Assembly (NCBI GenBank): GCA_045599805.1
Contig: JAZRWQ010000130.1
Coordinates: forward strand, 1 to 5,522
DNA length: 5,522 bases
Origin: JAZRWQ01 sp045599805
GTDB taxonomy: Bacteria > Bacillota > Clostridia > Oscillospirales > UMGS1783
Reading direction: 5' to 3'
Shown here: positions 1 through 5,127 of the stretch, piece by piece
Numbering within the stretch: the stretch's first letter is position 1
How the letters are laid out: every line of letters begins with the position of its first letter
Notes under the pieces: model-generated
Databases searched by the model: none
Seen by the model: only the letters and a program-made list of their open reading frames with translations
Told to the model about the DNA's origin: nothing
Translations under genes and position numbers: made by a program

Positions 1-290
1 CCGGTTTTGCATATATCGTGAAGCAAAGCAGCAACCGCGATGCTTTCGTCGCTTGCCTTGTCTTCAACCTCTCTGTATATTTCGCAAAGCCGCTTGTATA
101 CGTTAAGACTGTGCCTGCAAAGACCGCCCTCTTCGGCAAGATGATATTTGGTGGAGGCGGGGGCTGTGAAAAAGTCGGACTTTTCAAGCCAATCCAAAAG
201 CTTATCCGCGCCCTGCCGCGTTATTTTATCTTTGTATATGGCGATAAATTCTTCCTTTGCCTGAATCGCAAATTCACTCATATATTCCAT
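1..290 (-). CDS. HD-domain hydrolase, N-terminal part (runs off the left edge)
   Basis: Only the first 96 codons are in the window. Reading leftward from the ATG at 290, the protein begins MEYMSEFAIQAKEEF and is continuous to the edge. A GGLCRHSLNVY segment supplies His60, and ALLHDICKTG supplies His91-Asp92. These match the first metal-binding His and the HD pair of HD-superfamily phosphohydrolases. The stretch DFFTAPASTKYH before it resembles small clostridial HD proteins of about 200 residues, often annotated simply as hydrolase. The family usually cleaves phosphate esters or nucleotides using bound metal; the substrate here is unknown. The start is set by GGAGGT at 296-301, 5 nt before the ATG; the next in-frame ATG (281) is too far from it. 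The gene has its own promoter and is divergent from the phosphatase operon. The C-terminal catalytic Asp lies outside the window. Confidence 0.85.
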   Translation of the reverse strand, partial: MEYMSEFAIQAKEEFIAIYKDKITRQGADKLLDWLEKSDFFTAPASTKYHLAEEGGLCRHSLNVYKRLCEIYREVEDKASDESIAVAALLHDICKT

Positions 291-318
291 AACCTACCTC
301 CGTCTTGTTTATATATTG

Positions 319-347
319 ATTATAACCCGAAACGCAAAATATGTAAA
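319..347 (-). promoter_or_regulatory. sigma-A promoter of the HD-domain gene
   Basis: On the minus strand there is a -35 TTTACA (342-347), a 17-bp spacer and a perfect -10 TATAAT (319-324). Transcription should begin near 312, giving a leader of about 22 nt before the ATG at 290, which includes the GGAGGT ribosome site. This is one of the best consensus matches in the window. Confidence 0.75.
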
Positions 348-382
348 TAGCTTAGCGGTATCTTTTCGGTGCAATCCCCGTA

Positions 383-411
383 TTGCAAAAAACAAGTTTT
401 TATGGCATAAT
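383..411 (+). promoter_or_regulatory. sigma-A promoter of the phosphatase-deformylase-acetyltransferase operon
   Basis: A -35 TTGCAA (383-388), a 17-bp spacer and a -10 CATAAT (406-411) preceded by an extended TG (403-404). The predicted start of transcription, near 417-419, falls at the Shine-Dalgarno sequence of the first gene. The leader would be only about 12 nt. It is back-to-back with the HD-gene promoter; the two -35 boxes are about 35 bp apart. Confidence 0.6.
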
Positions 412-417
412 GATTAT

Positions 418-423
418 GAGGTG
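418..423 (+). promoter_or_regulatory. ribosome binding site fixing a GTG start
   Basis: GAGGTG lies 6 nt before the GTG at 430-432. It supports that GTG over the in-frame ATG at 442, which has no good site before it and would remove the first beta-strand residues (IKI) ahead of the catalytic loop. Confidence 0.7.
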
Positions 424-429
424 ATACCC

Positions 430-888
430 GTGATAAAAATAATGTTTGTATGCCACGGCAATATCTGCCGCAGTCCGATGGCGGAGTTTGTGTTTAAGGA
501 TATTGCGGAGAAAAACGGAAAAGCCGATGAGTTTTTTATAGATTCCTCAGCAACAAGCACCGAGGAGATAGGCAACTCGGTATATCCGCCCGCCGTAAAC
601 GAACTGAAAAGGCACGGAATAAAGCTATATTCGCATTACGCAAAGCAGATAACAAAAAAGGATTACGAAGATTTCGACCTCATAATCTGCATGGAAAAAT
701 ATAATATCCGCAACCTTGCCCGTGTTATCGGCGATGATAAGGACGGAAAGGTGCATCTGCTTATGGAGTACACCGGTGTTTCACGCGATGTGGCCGACCC
801 ATGGTATACCCGCAATTTCGCAACGGCATATAATGATATTTTCAGCGGCTGCACCGCCCTTTTCAATAGCCTTAAGGAGAAATTATGA
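430..888 (+). CDS. low-molecular-weight protein tyrosine phosphatase
   Basis: A 152-residue cytoplasmic phosphatase, the usual length for this family. The P-loop CHGNICRS (Cys8 to Arg14, the CX5R signature) provides the nucleophile and phosphate-binding loop. The general acid is Asp123 in VADPWYT near the C-terminus. Two features favour phosphotyrosine over phosphoarginine: Ile12 in the P-loop, where the arginine phosphatase YwlE has Thr, and an aromatic residue after DPW. In known relatives these enzymes counter tyrosine kinases that control polysaccharide export, or act on other phosphoproteins; no kinase or capsule gene is visible here, so the substrate is open. The frame is open further upstream, but the ribosome site and family alignment favour the GTG at 430. 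Its TGA overlaps the ATG of the deformylase gene (ATGA), so the two are probably translationally coupled. Confidence 0.93.
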   Translation: MIKIMFVCHGNICRSPMAEFVFKDIAEKNGKADEFFIDSSATSTEEIGNSVYPPAVNELKRHGIKLYSHYAKQITKKDYEDFDLIICMEKYNIRNLARVIGDDKDGKVHLLMEYTGVSRDVADPWYTRNFATAYNDIFSGCTALFNSLKEKL

Positions 889-1295
889 TAAGAGAAATAG
901 TACGCGACGTTATATTTTTATCACAGCCCGCAAAGGCGGCGGATGAAAATGACCTGCATATCGCCGATGATTTAACGGACACCCTCAAAGCCAACGCCGA
1001 CAGATGCGTGGGCATGGCGGCGAACATGATAGGTGAATGTAAACGCATCATCGTTTTTGATAACGAGGGAGAATACACGGAAATGTTTAATCCCGAAATC
1101 GTTGCGTCCAAAGGGCTGTACGAAACGGAGGAAGGCTGCTTATCCCTTAGCGGCGTGCTCAGAACGAAAAGATATAAAACAATAAAGGTGAAATGGCAAA
1201 CACGTGATTTCGAAACGCGGATAAAGAATTTCAGCGGCCGCACCGCGCAGATAATTCAGCACGAGATCGACCATTTCTCGGGAAGGCTGATTTGA
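885..1295 (+). CDS. def: short peptide deformylase (AANMIG-type paralogue)
   Basis: A 136-residue, cytoplasmic deformylase-family protein; the family removes the N-formyl group from new polypeptides using a bound metal. Motif 2 (EEGCLS, Cys85) and motif 3 (QHEIDH, His126, Glu127, His130) are intact and give the metal ligands and catalytic Glu. Motif 1 is altered: the usual GxGxAAxQ ends in Met48 instead of Gln (VGMAANMIG, 42-50). That Gln helps bind the formyl oxygen in standard enzymes. From memory of the family, this short AANMIG form occurs as a second deformylase in clostridia and streptococci, so it is more likely a subfamily trait than damage. The protein stops right after the HEIDH helix, so it lacks a long C-terminal extension. 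AAGGAG at 874-879 lies 5 nt before the ATG. It overlaps the genes on both sides. It may be a true deformylase or a paralogue with a shifted substrate. Confidence 0.9.
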   Translation: MIREIVRDVIFLSQPAKAADENDLHIADDLTDTLKANADRCVGMAANMIGECKRIIVFDNEGEYTEMFNPEIVASKGLYETEEGCLSLSGVLRTKRYKTIKVKWQTRDFETRIKNFSGRTAQIIQHEIDHFSGRLI

Positions 1296-1303
1296 GAAAG
1301 ACA

Positions 1304-1780
1304 ATGGAAAAATATACAATAAGAAGATTTGAAGGAAAGGATGCCTGCGAGGTTTCGGCGTTGGCTGCAAAAACGCTGAGAACGGTAAACATAAAAGACT
1401 ATACTGCGGAGTATATAGAGGAAACAGTAAAATCGCTTTCTCCCGAAATTATATCAGAGCGTGCATCCCATGCCCATATGTACGTTGTGTGCGACGAAAA
1501 GAAAATAGTCGGCTGCGGTGCGATAGACGGCTACTGGGGCAGCACTACCGAAAGCATTTTGCTTACGGTTTTCGTTTTGCCCGAATATCAGGGCAGGGGC
1601 ATCGGCACCCGCATAATAAAAACGCTTGAGGAAGATGAATTTTTCCTTCGAGCCGACAGAATTGAAATACCTGCCTCGATTACGGCAGTTGAGTTTTACC
1701 GCCGCTTTGATTATGATTATAAAAACGGTGTTACGGCACCCGATGAAGATGGCACCTGCCGTCTCGAAAAATTCAGATAA
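1304..1780 (+). CDS. GNAT-family N-acetyltransferase
   Basis: A 158-residue GNAT fold protein, predicted to move the acetyl group of acetyl-CoA to an amine. The acetyl-CoA pyrophosphate loop is clear: VLPEYQGRGIGTRII, with the QGRGIG signature at 96-101. It is preceded by the beta-strand SILLTVF and followed by IEIPASITAVEFYRRFDY, a typical beta5-alpha4 segment. The substrate cannot be read from the sequence. The start is uncertain. The ATG at 1304 has only a weak GAG-rich stretch before it. A TTG at 1292, overlapping the deformylase stop as TTGA and preceded by GGAAGG at 1281-1286 (5-nt spacing), would add MRKT and couple translation to the deformylase gene. It is the last gene of the plus-strand operon. 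Its final codons, TTC AGA TAA, form part of the long terminator palindrome. Confidence 0.88.
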   Translation: MEKYTIRRFEGKDACEVSALAAKTLRTVNIKDYTAEYIEETVKSLSPEIISERASHAHMYVVCDEKKIVGCGAIDGYWGSTTESILLTVFVLPEYQGRGIGTRIIKTLEEDEFFLRADRIEIPASITAVEFYRRFDYDYKNGVTAPDEDGTCRLEKFR

Positions 1781-1819
1781 AAAAATGACCTCGACAGAGG
1801 TCATTTTTTTATCTGAATT
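1770..1819. terminator. bidirectional terminator in a 23-bp perfect inverted repeat
   Basis: Left arm 1770-1792 and right arm 1797-1819 are exact reverse complements around the 4-nt loop GACA. The core is TGACCTC-GACA-GAGGTCA, flanked by seven A on the left and seven T on the right, so it works as an intrinsic terminator for transcripts from either side. The outer 9 bp of each arm extend into coding sequence: AATTCAGAT ends the acetyltransferase gene on the plus strand and the histidine phosphatase gene on the minus strand. Both stop codons are inside the arms. Complementarity ends at the 24th base (A on the left, C on the right). Confidence 0.92.
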
Positions 1820-2354
1820 CGTATTTTCTTATCCCGCAGTTAACCAGCTCTCCGATGTGCAACATACTGCCGTCATCCGGCATACCCTCGAAATAGTATG
1901 CTATGGCGCGCGCAACACCGTTATGCGTTACGATAAGTATGTTTTTGTCGGGATATTTTTCTCTTATGCCGTCAAGCCCTTCCTTGACTCTTGCAACGAT
2001 TTCGGGCACCGTTTCGGCGTTTTTGAATTGTTTTGCGTAGTCTGAATAATAATTCCAGAATTTTTCGCGGTCGATGCTTGCGGCGCTTTTCCCGGTAAGC
2101 TCGCCTGTGTCGCGTTCAATGAAGTGCTCGTCCGTGATGACAGGCAGATTATTGGCGTTTACTATGGCGGCGGTGTGCCGCGTTCTTAAAAGGGGAGATG
2201 AGATGATAAAATCAATATCAAGGTTTTTTACCGTTTCTCTTGCCTTTTCAGCCTGCGATATACCCGTTTCGTTTATGTCTTCATCAAATCTGCCGTTGAA
2301 AATTCCGGCATCGTTGTTGCCCGTTCTGCCGTGGCGTATAACGTAAAGTGTCAT
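1809..2354 (-). CDS. histidine phosphatase family protein (phosphoglycerate mutase-like)
   Basis: A 181-residue protein of histidine phosphatase branch 1. The catalytic core is complete: RHGRTGNN near the N-terminus (Arg7, the phosphorylated His8), SSPLLRT with Arg57, the general acid region FIERDTGELTG with Glu80, and VTHNG with His144. It probably removes phosphate from a small metabolite. Relatives include CobC-type alpha-ribazole phosphatases, PhoE and GpmB, and the sequence does not choose among them; no cobalamin gene is nearby. There is no signal peptide, so it should be cytoplasmic. Its ATG overlaps the stop of the phosphodiesterase gene (ATGA) and lacks a good ribosome site of its own, so translation is probably coupled. 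It is the second gene of that operon. Its last codons, TTC AGA TAA, lie in the shared terminator palindrome and match the end of the convergent gene. Confidence 0.9.
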   Translation of the reverse strand: MTLYVIRHGRTGNNDAGIFNGRFDEDINETGISQAEKARETVKNLDIDFIISSPLLRTRHTAAIVNANNLPVITDEHFIERDTGELTGKSAASIDREKFWNYYSDYAKQFKNAETVPEIVARVKEGLDGIREKYPDKNILIVTHNGVARAIAYYFEGMPDDGSMLHIGELVNCGIRKYEFR

Positions 2355-3049
2355 ATGCTTGCTGCCATTCTGATGTTGTTGAGGATATAACCGTCGGCAC
2401 CGGTTTCTTTTATCTTCTCAACCTGCGTTACCGAGCCGTCCATGCAGAAAAGGGGATCGGCAATCTTGGGGTTATTTGCCATTACCCAAACTTCTCTGTC
2501 GGCGGGTAAAATCGCCTTAACATCGCTTACGGATACATCGTCAAGCCAATGTTCCCAAAGTCTTATAATGCCTGCGCCGTTGTCGGAATATTCCTTTGCC
2601 TTGTCTGCCGAAGGGATAAAGGCAAGGATGTTTTCGGTAGGGAAATATTTTTTCGCAAGCTCTAAATCTTCAAGACTGCGCACTCCCGCGATGGTGCGGA
2701 AGGATGCCTTGGATATTGCTTCAAGCATATTTTCATCGGCCTTTTTAAGGTCGAATACAACTGCCGAGCCGCCGCTGAATTTTTCCAGTACGTCCTTAAG
2801 CGGAGTTATCTTCTTTTTATGCGAGGAAAGTCTTATCTGCATCTGCACATAGGACATTTCTTCTACCTTTCCCGGATAACCTACAAGTCTCATAAGGTCA
2901 TCATCATGGAACAAAACGGCAACGCCGTCTTTGGTGTAGCGAGGATCGCATTCAACTGCGAAAGCACCGTATTCCGCGCCTCTTTCAAGTGCTTCAAGTG
3001 TATTTTCCTGGCGCTCCAGGCAAGCGCCTCTGTGTGCTATAAATTTCAT
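2351..3049 (-). CDS. glycerophosphodiester phosphodiesterase family protein
   Basis: A 232-residue TIM-barrel GDPD-type enzyme without signal peptide or membrane segment, so it should act in the cytoplasm. Members hydrolyse glycerophosphodiesters to glycerol 3-phosphate and an alcohol. Visible landmarks are HRG (His6-Arg7), QENT at 14-17 (usually PENT), VECD with Glu33 and Asp35, and LFHDDDLMR with the second catalytic His48. Two positions are unusual: the ExK metal/lysine motif appears as Asp100-Leu-Lys102, and the late TDxP-like motif is replaced by LNNIR. Both changes may alter metal or substrate choice. The strand REVWVMANN matches the usual W-V-N segment. The start at ATG 3049 is chosen over a GTG at 3058 because the ribosome site AAGGAAGTGAT spans that GTG. 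It is the first gene of a two-gene operon with the histidine phosphatase, an arrangement that suggests consecutive steps on a phosphorylated compound, though this is inference. Confidence 0.9.
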   Translation of the reverse strand: MKFIAHRGACLERQENTLEALERGAEYGAFAVECDPRYTKDGVAVLFHDDDLMRLVGYPGKVEEMSYVQMQIRLSSHKKKITPLKDVLEKFSGGSAVVFDLKKADENMLEAISKASFRTIAGVRSLEDLELAKKYFPTENILAFIPSADKAKEYSDNGAGIIRLWEHWLDDVSVSDVKAILPADREVWVMANNPKIADPLFCMDGSVTQVEKIKETGADGYILNNIRMAASI

Positions 3050-3053
3050 TGAA

Positions 3054-3064
3054 ATCACTTCCTT
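3054..3064 (-). promoter_or_regulatory. extended ribosome binding site of the phosphodiesterase gene
   Basis: AAGGAAGTGAT differs at one base from the extended anti-16S complement AAGGAGGTGAT and lies 4 nt before the ATG at 3049. The in-frame GTG at 3058 is inside it, so that GTG is unlikely to be the start. Confidence 0.7.
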
Positions 3065-3072
3065 GTTTTTAT

Positions 3073-3101
3073 ATTATATCAGTATAAAAATAAATTTTCA
3101 A
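3073..3101 (-). promoter_or_regulatory. sigma-A promoter of the phosphodiesterase-phosphatase operon
   Basis: A -35 TTGAAA (3096-3101), a 17-bp spacer and a perfect -10 TATAAT (3073-3078). It begins 4 bp after the stop codon of the diguanylate cyclase gene, and no terminator hairpin separates the two, so this operon may receive both its own transcripts and read-through. The expected leader is about 17 nt. Confidence 0.72.
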
Positions 3102-3105
3102 TATA

Positions 3106-4185
3106 TTATTTTCTGATTCTCCGGTCATTTCCGTTTTGCGAGTAGTATTCTGCCTTGGCGCTATACATTTTCGCTTCCGCCTTTTTTATCATGTCGTGCA
3201 TATCAATGGCATTGTCGGCAAATTCATAGCCGAGCGCAATATGGTATCCCTTGTCCTCCGCGGCATCGCAGGCTGCTTTTGCCATCGTTTTCAGCTCCAT
3301 CTCGTCTATGCCGTTAATAAGCGCAACGAATTCATCTCCGCCTACCCTGTACGTATGTCTGCCGAAAATACCGCGAAGAGCATTTGCTATGTATATAAGC
3401 ATCTCGTCGCCGCTTTTATGCCCCAGCGTGTTGTTCATTTCATGCAATCCGTTCACGTCAATGTATATAAAGCATGTATTTTTCGGCATATTCTCCGGAT
3501 ACGAAAACAGATACTTTTCAAATGCGCGTCGGTTGCCTATCCCCGTAAGCCCGTCGGTATGGCTTATTATTTCAAGCTCATGCTTCAGAAAATATTTCTG
3601 CACTCTCGCGTTCATCGTATATATGCAGGCAAGCGCGCCGAATATTGAAAATATCACCGTGTTAATTATGTCGGACGAAAGGCATTCGGGCGACTTGGCA
3701 ATAAGCGCCGATATAATGAACAGTATATCGGATATCCCTATAAGCGCAATGGAAAATACCGGCCGGTCGATAAATACAAGCGGTGCTATTATCAGTATTA
3801 CCTGAAATGCGCTTGCAAGCTCATCCGGTGAAAAAAACGTACCCAGCATTATTCCGAAAAGATATATCGCAAATACAAATCCGTACATCAGTAAGCGTAT
3901 CTGCTTCATCCTTTTGGGCTTCAGAATGTTGCTTATTATAAAAGCCGCTGCGGAAATAACTATGCCTGCACAGTAAAGCGGACGGTATACCGACAGTTTT
4001 GTATCAATAAACGATACTGTCAGCACAGCTGTCATAAGCAGGGCAGTTATTGCCGTGTAGGTGCGCAGGTATTTTTTATTGTCAAGGCATATTTCTTTTT
4101 CTATGTGCGGAAATGTTTTATTGTATTTTTCGTGCCCTATGTTTGCATATAGTAAAAGATTTTTTAATTTATCGCTGTTTTTCAT
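3106..4185 (-). CDS. membrane-anchored GGDEF diguanylate cyclase
   Basis: A 359-residue protein predicted to make cyclic di-GMP from two GTP. The N-terminal part has about 40 soluble residues and then roughly six hydrophobic segments (about 43-60, 70-87, 97-115, 125-138, 142-162, 173-189), with no recognisable named sensor domain. The C-terminal GGDEF domain starts at HTDGLTGIGNRRAF (about 209-222). It has the metal-binding Asp243 in IDVNG, the substrate-contacting Asn251 and Asp260 in NNTLGHKSGDEM, and an intact GGDEF at 282-286. The RxxD product-inhibition site is absent: the equivalent positions read IFGR. The enzyme is therefore probably active and not inhibited at the classic I-site. No EAL or HD-GYP domain is fused to it. 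ATG 4185 is chosen because AAAGGAG lies 5 nt before it; an in-frame ATG at 4200 coincides with the predicted transcript start. The signal sensed by the membrane part is unknown. Confidence 0.9.
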   Translation of the reverse strand: MKNSDKLKNLLLYANIGHEKYNKTFPHIEKEICLDNKKYLRTYTAITALLMTAVLTVSFIDTKLSVYRPLYCAGIVISAAAFIISNILKPKRMKQIRLLMYGFVFAIYLFGIMLGTFFSPDELASAFQVILIIAPLVFIDRPVFSIALIGISDILFIISALIAKSPECLSSDIINTVIFSIFGALACIYTMNARVQKYFLKHELEIISHTDGLTGIGNRRAFEKYLFSYPENMPKNTCFIYIDVNGLHEMNNTLGHKSGDEMLIYIANALRGIFGRHTYRVGGDEFVALINGIDEMELKTMAKAACDAAEDKGYHIALGYEFADNAIDMHDMIKKAEAKMYSAKAEYYSQNGNDRRIRK

Positions 4186-4190
4186 TGGTG

Positions 4191-4197
4191 CTCCTTT
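4191..4197 (-). promoter_or_regulatory. ribosome binding site fixing the diguanylate cyclase start
   Basis: AAAGGAG with a 5-nt spacer (CACCA) to the ATG at 4185. It lies inside the longer reading frame that would begin at ATG 4200, which argues that the upstream ATG is not used. Confidence 0.72.
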
Positions 4198-4206
4198 CAT
4201 AAAATA

Positions 4207-4235
4207 ATAATACCATAAATTTTTTATCCTATCAA
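4207..4235 (-). promoter_or_regulatory. sigma-A promoter of the diguanylate cyclase gene
   Basis: A -35 TTGATA (4230-4235), a 17-bp spacer and a -10 TATTAT (4207-4212) with an extended TG just before it. Transcription should begin near 4200, giving a leader of about 15 nt. One arm of a short inverted repeat (4235-4241 with 4263-4269) touches the -35 box and could be a protein-binding site. Confidence 0.68.
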
Positions 4236-4278
4236 GGTTATGAGTCTTATTGGTAAAAATTGATAACCTATACGCAAA

Positions 4279-5031
4279 TTATTTTTTTATGCTTTTAATC
4301 GGAGAGATTCCGTAATGCGCCTTGTACTTTTTTGAAAAGTTCGCAAGGTCATTGAATCCCGAAAGCATAGCCGAGCGGGTAACACCGTACCCGGTCATTA
4401 AAAACTCCCGCGATTTTTCAAGGCGTAAGTCCGTAAGATATTTCTGCGGCGAAACGCCGTATCTTTCGTTGAAAAGAGCGCATAGGTAGTGTCTGTTTAT
4501 ATGCAGATCGGCGGCAATGCCCTCGATCGTAAGCTGCTTCATGAAGTTGGCTTCGATGTATGCCTTGGCATACTGCGCATAGTCGGTCTTTCCCGTAGGC
4601 GATATAAGCGACAGCCGCCATATAAGCTCGTGCATAAGGCTTACCGCCTTCAAGGGCGAGTCCGGTAAGCTGTGCATATCTTTAAGCTGCGTGAAAATAT
4701 GTCCTACCGGCGCATTTTTAATAATATGCCTTATATCCAAAAACTTTATATCCTTTGCATAAAAGGCAAGCCATGCGTATTCCCACGGGGATTTTAAATC
4801 CGCGGTGTAGGTCGTTATCTCGCCGGGATGTATGATGAACAGATCGCCCTTCTCTGCACTTTCCTTACCGTTTTCCCATTCAAAAACGCCCTTGCCGTCA
4901 AGTATATAGTGCAGCAGATAATACGGACGCACGTGCGGTCCGTAGCTGTGTCCGCTTTCGCAGTCCTCATATCCGTAAACGGATGGGATAATGCTGTAAT
5001 ATTCGTTTGCCGGTATTACCGATTCGTACAT
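4279..5031 (-). CDS. AraC-family transcriptional regulator with cupin sensor domain
   Basis: A 250-residue cytoplasmic DNA-binding regulator. The N-terminal part (about 15-130) looks like an AraC-type cupin ligand-binding domain: HYILDGKGVFEWENG, KGDLFIIHPGE and the PWEYAWLAFY segment are typical of sugar-sensing members. The C-terminal part has two helix-turn-helix units: TIEGIAADLHINRHYLCALF with RYGVSPQKYL (about 168-199), and a second with SGFNDLANFSKKYK and GISPIKS (about 217-247). It is divergent from the GH4 glycosidase gene and so probably controls that gene in response to an alpha-galactoside or related sugar; this role is inferred from position and family. The start at ATG 5031 is set by GAGGTGA 5 nt before it. 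A GTG at 5040 is in frame, but it is inside that site and only a few nucleotides from the predicted transcript start. Confidence 0.92.
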   Translation of the reverse strand: MYESVIPANEYYSIIPSVYGYEDCESGHSYGPHVRPYYLLHYILDGKGVFEWENGKESAEKGDLFIIHPGEITTYTADLKSPWEYAWLAFYAKDIKFLDIRHIIKNAPVGHIFTQLKDMHSLPDSPLKAVSLMHELIWRLSLISPTGKTDYAQYAKAYIEANFMKQLTIEGIAADLHINRHYLCALFNERYGVSPQKYLTDLRLEKSREFLMTGYGVTRSAMLSGFNDLANFSKKYKAHYGISPIKSIKK

Positions 5032-5036
5032 ATCGC

Positions 5037-5043
5037 TCACCTC
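5037..5043 (-). promoter_or_regulatory. ribosome binding site fixing the AraC-type regulator start
   Basis: GAGGTGA with a 5-nt spacer to the ATG at 5031. The in-frame GTG at 5040 is part of this site, so the shorter protein is preferred. Confidence 0.68.
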
Positions 5044-5052
5044 ATATATTCC

Positions 5053-5082
5053 ATTATACCAAAAAATAATGCCTTTTTACAA
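5053..5082 (-). promoter_or_regulatory. sigma-A promoter of the AraC-type regulator gene
   Basis: A perfect -10 TATAAT (5053-5058) with a -35 of TTGTAA (5077-5082, 18-bp spacer) or TGTAAA (5076-5081, 17-bp spacer). Transcription should begin near 5046. The -35 region lies next to the presumed control region of the divergent glycosidase gene, so one bound regulator could affect both promoters. Confidence 0.65.
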
Positions 5083-5127
5083 TAGCAAAGCAAAAGAAAA
5101 TCTGCTAAATTGATAGTATAAATATCA
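5083..5127 (+). promoter_or_regulatory. presumed control region of the GH4 glycosidase gene
   Basis: A -10-like TATAAA (5117-5122) has no recognisable -35 at the right distance; the bases at 5094-5099 are AAGAAA. That is what an activator-dependent promoter would look like. The -10 is enclosed by a short inverted repeat, TGATA (5111-5115) and TATCA (5123-5127). Upstream, 5083-5095 contains an AGCAA-AGCAA tandem and an AT-rich tract of the kind AraC-type proteins can bind. No catabolite-repression site matching the CcpA consensus was seen. The assignment is tentative. Confidence 0.35.

Noticed and set aside
18..350. Plus-strand reading frame of 110 codons at the left end
   Set aside because: It lies opposite the HD-domain gene, has no ribosome site, its translation is low-complexity and unlike any family, and its 3' end runs through the minus-strand promoter.
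430..888. Arginine phosphatase (YwlE-type) assignment
   Set aside because: The P-loop residue that sets phosphoarginine preference is Thr in YwlE but Ile12 here, and the acid loop is DPWYT with an aromatic residue, as in tyrosine-type enzymes.
1626..2045. Plus-strand reading frame crossing the convergent junction
   Set aside because: It crosses the terminator palindrome, overlaps two well-supported genes in other frames, and has no ribosome site.
1809..2354. Calling this gene a glycolytic phosphoglycerate mutase
   Set aside because: At 181 residues it is shorter than the cofactor-dependent glycolytic enzyme (about 230-250), and the same catalytic residues occur across many phosphatases; only the superfamily can be supported.
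3251..3805. Plus-strand reading frame of 184 codons opposite the diguanylate cyclase
   Set aside because: The opposite strand encodes an unmistakable GGDEF domain and membrane segments; this frame is the antisense shadow and has no family features.
4235..4269. Terminator after the AraC-type gene
   Set aside because: The stem is only 7 AT-rich bp with a 21-nt loop and no T run follows it on the minus strand.
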